Below are positions 58,414 to 64,000 of a stretch of 64,000 bases of DNA, in pieces. The notes under the pieces were generated by a model. That model did not search any database. It had not been told where the DNA came from and saw only the letters and a list, made by a program, of their open reading frames with translations. Source of the DNA: Drechslerella dactyloides (lineage: Eukaryota > Ascomycota > Orbiliomycetes > Orbiliales > Orbiliaceae); contig JAGTWJ010000011.1 of the NCBI GenBank assembly GCA_020064725.1, positions 1,054,001 to 1,118,000 of the forward strand. The letters run 5' to 3'. Position 1 is the stretch's first letter, and each line of letters opens with the position of its first letter. Made by a program: the position numbers and the translations under genes.

Positions 58414-59562
58414 ATGTCGATGGCCGAGAATCCGGTGCTGTCAGAGGAGGAGCAGACCGCCCTCGTCACATCGGACGACCCACACCACCCCGCCAACCTC
58501 ATCTGTAATCCCCCACCACACCATACTCTCCACATATATATCATGCATACAGCATATATATACGGTACTAACAGTGTATAAAGGTGAGCTGTGTCGTAAT
58601 TTCTATACACTGGGCTGGGTAACCGGCACCGGCGGCGGCATCAGCATCAAGCAAGAGTACCCTCTCTCTCCCTCCCCATCCCCCTCCCCCCTCCTCTTAC
58701 ACCCACATGCACACAATACTGACGTGAGTAATGGCATTAGTGACAACATCTACATCGCCCCGTCAGGCGTCCAGAAAGAACGTCTCCACCCCCACGACAT
58801 GTTCATCCTCAACCATTCGACAAAATCCTACCTCCGGCATCCAACACCGCTGAAACCATCCGCCTGCACCCCGCTCTTCCTCGCCGCCTACGCCAAGGGC
58901 GCCGGCGCCTGCATCCACACGCACAGCCACTGGGCCGTCCTCGCGACCCTCATCTGCCGTGGGAAAAAGACGTTCAGAATCGCGAATGCGGAGATGATAA
59001 AGGGGATTCCCTGTCCTTCGGAAAAACGGTACTACGGCTTCCACGACACGCTTGAGATTCCGATTATCGAGAACACGGCAAAGTACGTCCATACCCCCTC
59101 TCCACCCTATCCGTATCACTGGATAGATGGATACTTCCTGGGTTCTGTGTAGTAGGTTATATATGGGGTGGGCTAACAGTGGTATAGGGAGGAAGATTTA
59201 CGCGAATCGTTAGAAAAGGCGATACAAGAATACCCCGTACGTATATACACCATAAGCTTGCATAACCGTGCTAACGGAGTATACAGGATACATCCGCAGT
59301 ACTAGTCCGGCGGCACGGCGTGTAAGTACACTCATACCCATCACATCAACACCGACACTAACGGTAGCAGATACGTCTGGGGCGACACGGTATGGAAGGC
59401 CAAAACGCAAGCCGAGTGGTACGTCCCATGTATATCCATAAAGTGACGAAAACGCCGCTGATACGTATGTAATGCAGCTACGACTATCTGTTCCAGCTGG
59501 CGGTTGAGATGGCCAAGCTGGGGTTAGATCCCGCGGGCCCAATCGAGCCTGTCGACGAGTAA
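58414..59562 (+). CDS. mde1: Methylthioribulose-1-phosphate dehydratase
   Basis: Seven exons: 58414-58504, 58584-58656, 58741-59082, 59188-59236, 59287-59321, 59371-59418 and 59478-59562, giving 240 residues. The class II aldolase fold shows [34 protein letters not shown], the zinc-binding HTHSHWAV, and a third His in [28 protein letters not shown] and [19 protein letters not shown] are conserved. It dehydrates methylthioribulose-1-phosphate in the methionine salvage pathway, in the cytosol. The 35-nt and 48-nt exons are unusual but their phases fit and restore the zinc site. Which ATG is used upstream of 58414 is open. Confidence 0.95.
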
Positions 59563-59841
59563 AGTAACTACTCAATCATCCACTATCCGCCGTATATTAT
59601 CCAGGAATCTAGGTGGGCGATATATATACGGACGAGTAGATAGGTAATATGCAGCGTTAGAGTATAGTATATATATCAAAAGTCATAACACTCCGTATAC
59701 CGCCATGCAACCATACCATACCAAATCCATACCAAACCGACACCCCCATCTATCATATATCATCTATCCACCAGTAAAATAAATAGAGTAATCAGACGCT
59801 CCGCTGTACGCAGCACATAACATGGAAGTGCGATATCGAAT
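59563..59841. other. Convergent spacer between mde1 and PP2C
   Basis: 279 bp, AT-rich with TATATA runs; the 3' ends of two convergent genes. Confidence 0.5.
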
Positions 59842-61493
59842 CTACAAAGGACCGCCGCTGCCGGCGAAAAACACAACAATAACGGTAATATCATCCCGAT
59901 GCCGCTTCGCCGCCTCCCGCCCCGGCGGCAAGCCCAGCGTGAACAGTAGCCGTCCCTGCCGCGCGCCGCCGAGCGCGTTCCTCAGCAGATGCACACCCGC
60001 GTTCTCATCGGATTCGAACACAAACGTCTCCATCTGACTCTGCGTCAGCCGCGTCGCCTGCCGCTTACCACCACCACCGGTACTACTATTACCACCGGCC
60101 TGCATATTCACGTGGGTGTCCGTCCAGCGGCCCACGAGTGCGACGGCGTCCTCGCTGCTCAGGAAGTCCCACAGCCCATCAGAGCCGAGGATTAGAAAGT
60201 CACCATCTCGCACGGCCGCGTATGTGGACACCACCGGCTCGGCGGTAACGTACGGCGGCGTAGCGATCTGGGAGCGTGTGCCCGTGCTCATACGGCGGAG
60301 CAACAGTCCCGCCTCTTCAATGCTGCTTTGCAGCGAAGGTACATGCACGTCTACGCTTCCGTCGACGCTACCCTCGCTCCCGCTGCCGTCCGACGCGGCG
60401 GTGTCCGGTGGCGGGAATTGCAACGGCGGGGTGGGCGTATCCCGCGCCTTGAAGCGGGCGTCGCCGAACGCGCGGCTGACGGCCAGGTCGCCCATGAGTC
60501 TATTCTGGGTGATGACGCCGTCTTCGCCGGGGTGCTCGGCGCGCACGCGGTGGACTTCGGCGGGGTTGCTCGCGAAGTTCTGGTCGACGGACAGCGGCTT
60601 GGCGAGCCAGCGGGTGCTGGCCGCGCTGCCGACGCGCTTGCCGAGCACGGCGCGGGAGTCACCCGTGCAGGCTGTGAACAGGCGGTTCGACCGCGCGTCG
60701 TAGAAGGTGAGCAGGGCGCAGGAGCCCTGCGTTGCGATGTCGAAGCGCGAGTGCGGGCATTTCACGGTGGTGGAGGGGTTCGGAGGATGGAGATGGTCTG
60801 TGGAGGCGATGTTGGAGATGATGTCATCGTCGAGACGGGTGAAGGTTGCGGCGATGGTGGCGGTGACAGCCTCGTCGGAGGGCGGCGGGGCGAGCGGCGG
60901 GTGGGCGTCGTAGAGGCGCAGGAGGTCTGTGTAGACGGCCTGGATGAGCACGTCCTTGAGGTATCTAGAGGTGGCGAAGCCACTGCGGGTGGGCAGTATG
61001 GAACCGAAAGGCGGAAGAGAGCATGTTAGTTAGGAGTGCCCATTCAATGAAAACATGTCGTGTCAAGATGTGTGCGATCCGGGATGAATACTCACTAGTG
61101 ACCGTCGTAGACGGCGAAGAAGGACCAGTAGAAGGTGCCCGTGGTAGTGCCGGCAGATTTATCGTGCGCCCGCCGGCTGAGCGGGTCCGGGACGAACTCG
61201 TAGGCGTAGGCGTCCTCGTTCTCCTCGTGCGCGGGGAGCGAGGCCAGCTGGGCTTTGCGCAGGCGGGAGGCTGCCGGCGGGGCGGCGTCGAAGGCGCGCT
61301 CGTTGAGGATGCGGGTGGCCTCGGAGGGCGTGATCGCGACGATACTCTTGGAGGAAGGGGACGAAGAAGGAGAGAGGGAGAGGGTCGGCTGGAGGGTGGT
61401 GAAGTCTATGACGTCGGGATACGTGGCCGCCGTCGCCGCCGTCGAGGGCGAGGTTTGGAGATGACTCGACCGGCGGCGGGTGGTCACGGGCAT
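59842..61493 (-). CDS. PP2C-type Ser/Thr phosphatase (Ptc5/pyruvate dehydrogenase phosphatase-like)
   Basis: Exons 61493-61096 and 60982-59842 (phase 2) encode 512 residues. Metal-site motifs are EENEDAYAYE, FFAVYDGH-Y-GFATSRYL (joined by the splice), CTGDSRAVLG, GDLAVSRAFGD, DGDFLILGSDGLWDFLSSEDAV and HRDDITVIVVFF. Insertions rich in Ser, Gly and Asp lie between the strands. The layout, with SRAFGDARFK and a Leu/Arg-rich segment before the last Asp, resembles the mitochondrial PDP group; the Arg/Ser/Thr-rich N-terminus (VTTRRRSSHLQTSPS) could be a presequence. The substrate is inferred only. It overlaps no neighbour and converges with mde1. Confidence 0.9.
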
Positions 61494-62178
61494 CTTTGCG
61501 CGCGAGGCAATCGTGTAGCAGTGCAGTTATCGCCGTCCGCTCATGTATGTCGTATATAGGTACCTGGGCACGTTGCAGTCGGGGAAGGGCGAGGTAACGT
61601 TGGTTGACCGGGTGAGGTGGTGATATGATGTCGGGTGGAGAGCTGAGAGAAGGGAGGGAGGGAGAATGAATAGAACAGGTCAACCGGTTGACGTCGCACT
61701 ATCCAGCTGGCAGAGCGGCGGCCAGCATGCATCCCGGAACGATGACTCCGATCTGGCCTGGCGCCATGCAGGCGTCCATGCAGACGAGGCATCACCTGCA
61801 GCCCGTCTGTGGAGCTGGAGCCGAGCCAATCGCGATGGTTGTCGTGGAGTAAAGATACACAAGTATGATGGTTGTGAGATATCGAGATACAGCATCAGCA
61901 GAGGTATAGGACACGGAATACAGAATTGATTGCAGAACAAACAGTCGAGATTGCTCTTCCACCACCGCCAGCTGGCAGGACGACATGACGACATCAACAT
62001 ATTATATCGCACTTGTGATTATGCATCTCGGACGGCGGGGCTTCAATATAAATACGCATTTCCAGAGAGTATATCAGCGCTGTCACGATAGTTCGATACA
62101 GAGCACATTATCGATACAATCGCCACAATCTACGCCAGATCAATAAAAGATATCTCAATAGAATAGAAGAAGAGAAGA
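61494..62178. other. Intergenic, 0.7 kb
   Basis: Promoter of the PP2C gene on the left and of the 66-residue gene on the right. No other feature seen. Confidence 0.45.
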
Positions 62179-62672
62179 ATGTCCGCCAGAGAGTGCTACT
62201 CGAGCCCGCCGCGCAAGGAGTCGCCCCGCGATGACGACGAGCAGCCGCCCAAACAAAGCTCCTCCCAGAACGTCAGTCTGTCTCTGACACCTTGCTCGGG
62301 GTGTAGTACATATTTGGATCTGGTCATCAGCTAATGCACGGACGGCAGGCGATGCAGGCTAGCGCTCCCAGCCGGGTCCACCACCCTGGCCATGGCCGCG
62401 GGCACAGGCGCTCCGGCAGCGAGGCCGTGGTAGTCCATCCCTCCATCCCATTCCTCATTCCATTCCAGACCCATATCGATAGTTGGCCCCGCGCCGTGTG
62501 TGTGTGTATTAAGTATGTATCCAGACTGGGCTGACATGTGCATCTGCGGAATGTGGTGATGCAGGGGAGCTGGACGGCCGGGGACGGACCGAAGACGTCG
62601 GCCTTCACGAGCACGAACGCCACCATCCGCGAGGAGCGCGACAAGGAAGGCGACAAGGGCGGCAGCACCTAG
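62179..62672 (+). CDS. Small charged hypothetical protein, 66 residues
   Basis: Exons 62179-62271 and 62565-62672, joined in phase 0, encode MSARECYSSPPRKESPRDD and a continuation, then GSWTAGDGPKTSAFTSTN and a charged end, DKEGDKGGST. The donor is gtcagt and the acceptor gatgcag with a CTGAC branch. Polar and disordered; family unrecognised. The 293-nt intron is long for this window and may hide another exon. A preceding AATAGAAGAAGAG 5' leader fits a real start. Confidence 0.5.
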
Positions 62673-63135
62673 AAGTTGGACATCTAGACGGTGGCAATAA
62701 CTAGACCTCTACTCGTTAGTGCCTTGTATTGTATTGTATTGTATTGTAGAGAGAGTGGCGTGTAGATATCGCAATCGAAGGATGTTGGTTGTCGTTGAAT
62801 GCTTCTTCGTCGTGTGTTGGCTGGCTCCTTTCGCCCTTCCCGCGGCCGGCTAGCTCCTCTCCCTCCTCCCCGGTCACCTCCATCACCACCACCATCACCA
62901 TCATCGTCCTCATCATCCTTCCCAATCGCCGTCTTGTCCTCCTCTCCCTCTCCCTCTCCTCTCCACTCCTCTCCCCTCCCTCTTCCGTCGCCTGGAAGGT
63001 TCGTGACACCTCGTCCGTTCTTCCGTCCGCTCGTGTAATACTAGATCCAAATCAAACACCCGTCCCACGCCCGCCGCGTGGCTCCTCCCTCCCACTCACG
63101 CTTTCGGAACTCTGTTTACCATCTCCCATCTCGAC
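62673..63135. other. Intergenic before scm3
   Basis: Includes a (TATTG)n run at 62725-62748 and a strongly pyrimidine-rich stretch (CTCTCCCTCTCC) before the scm3 start, probably its core promoter. A long open frame across the boundary is the scm3 region read in another frame. Confidence 0.5.
62725..62748 (+). repeat. (TATTG)n microsatellite
   Basis: Four to five pentamer copies in the 3' flank of the 66-residue gene. Confidence 0.9.
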
Positions 63136-64000
63136 ATGGCCGCCCGCATCGCGAAGCGGCCCCGTCTCCACGGGCCAAACAACCCCGCCCTCTCCCTCGC
63201 CTCCACCTCCTCCCTTCTCGAGTCCACCCGCCAGTCCGCCGCCGCCGCCGCTTCCACCCCCAAGCTGCGCCAGCTCCAGGCCGACCACGAGAACTCCCTC
63301 CGCCAGTCCGCCCTCCGCCTCAAGTCCAACTGGGAGGACATCTGCCGCCGCTACGGACGCGACTTTTCCGGCGAAACCGACGAAATCGACCTGCACACCG
63401 GCGAGGTCGTCGTCGACAATGGCCACCTGCGCAACCTGTCCGAGAACAATGACGACACCTGGGCCTTTGACGAATTCAGCGGTACACTCGACGAGGATGG
63501 CGACGGCGACGAGGACGGTGATTGCGACGAGGAGGAAGAAGAAGACGCGGGATCTGCGGCCACGGGCCTCGAGATGGAGATCATGGGCATGACGCCCGGC
63601 GACATGCTGGGCGGCGGTCGCTTGGGCGTCCACATGCCGCGGGACGACGAAGCCGAGGAAGTCGACGTCGACGAGATGGACGACCTCTTCGATGAGCTCG
63701 AGGAGCTGACGATGACCATGCAGCCGGCGGATGACAAGCCCGCCGATACGCTGCCGCAGAAGGACCCGTCCGGCCGGGACGGTATGCCGTCTCCAGCCAG
63801 CTCCGTGGACGGGACCATGCCGTCGCCCGCGACGAAGCCGGCGGAGACGGAGAACGTGGAGGTTCCCTCGCTGGACGAGCTGCCTCCCGACGCCGTCATT
63901 CTGGAGAAACTAGGGCCCAAATGGGGCTCCGCGCTGCTGGCCCGCGTTCGGGCACTGCCGGAGCCAAACCATGCCGCCGAGGTTGAGGAAGAGCCGGAGT
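63136..64000 (+). CDS. scm3: Centromere protein Scm3/HJURP-like, 5' part
   Basis: Open from the ATG at 63136 to the window end, 288 codons, with no intron so far. The N-terminal helix RQLQADHENSLRQSALRLKS leads to NWEDICRRYGRDF, DEIDLHTGEVVVDNGHL. This W-E-x-I-x-x-R/K-Y-G-R-D-F followed by ETGEIVVDNGHL is the Scm3 signature; Scm3 deposits the centromeric histone H3 variant CENP-A. Acidic runs (EEEEEDAGS; DEMDDLFDELEE) follow, as in other histone chaperones. Fungal orthologues often continue into a Myb-like or AT-hook region, which would lie right of the window. Confidence 0.85.
   Translation, partial: MAARIAKRPRLHGPNNPALSLASTSSLLESTRQSAAAAASTPKLRQLQADHENSLRQSALRLKSNWEDICRRYGRDFSGETDEIDLHTGEVVVDNGHLRNLSENNDDTWAFDEFSGTLDEDGDGDEDGDCDEEEEEDAGSAATGLEMEIMGMTPGDMLGGGRLGVHMPRDDEAEEVDVDEMDDLFDELEELTMTMQPADDKPADTLPQKDPSGRDGMPSPASSVDGTMPSPATKPAETENVEVPSLDELPPDAVILEKLGPKWGSALLARVRALPEPNHAAEVEEEPE

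Noticed and set aside
62789..63592. 267-codon plus-strand open frame rich in Pro and Ser
   Set aside because: It reads through the pyrimidine-rich scm3 promoter and then the scm3 coding region in a different frame; the Scm3 signature is in the other frame.

Overview
The window is nuclear DNA of a filamentous ascomycete (Pezizomycotina; the class cannot be fixed from sequence alone). Most genes are broken by short introns with GT(A/G)NGT donors, CTRAC/CTAAC-like branch points and YAG acceptors. The gene set includes the Mph1/FANCM helicase, Fun30/SMARCAD1 remodeller, Scm3 centromere chaperone, calnexin, a GH28 pectinase, a tannase/feruloyl esterase and a clitocypin-like protein, which is typical of that group. 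Exon structures below were rebuilt by eye from splice signals, codon phase and protein-family continuity; intron phases were checked for every spliced gene.

Layout. 0-2.9 kb: the last exon of a gene entering from the left and a low-complexity hypothetical. 2.9-10.6 kb: an accessory cluster of three minus-strand paralogues for secreted Cys/Trp-rich proteins with a ricin-B-like residue pattern. All three share intron phases, and the middle one carries a long LEA/apolipoprotein-like helical insertion. 11.6-26.3 kb: a housekeeping block (mph1, parvulin, GPI-anchored Cys-rich protein, DUF3602-type protein, ppe1, a two-TM protein, a ten-exon MFS transporter with a 4-nt microexon). 26.3-31.8 kb: gene-poor, with a degenerate 20-21 bp minisatellite and a possible Cys-rich gene remnant. 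31.8-43.4 kb: fun30 with an in-frame 426-codon open extension after its UAG, vma21, methylmalonate-semialdehyde dehydrogenase and calnexin. 45.4-53.4 kb: secreted plant-polymer genes (exo-polygalacturonase, tannase/feruloyl esterase) and an EGF-like secreted protein. 53.4-57 kb: gene-poor. 57.0-64 kb: clitocypin-like protein, mtnB-type methylthioribulose-1-phosphate dehydratase, PP2C phosphatase, a 66-residue small protein and the 5' part of scm3, which runs off the right edge.

Functional themes. Genome maintenance and chromatin are represented by mph1, fun30 and scm3; ER and organelle folding/assembly by calnexin and vma21; phosphatase control by ppe1 and the PP2C; amino-acid catabolism and salvage by the MMSDH and mtnB. 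Secreted accessory functions lie in gene-poor stretches. The most unusual items are the secreted paralogue array with its fused helical domain, the Fun30 extension beyond a UAG lying in a predicted hairpin loop, and the 4-nt microexon.
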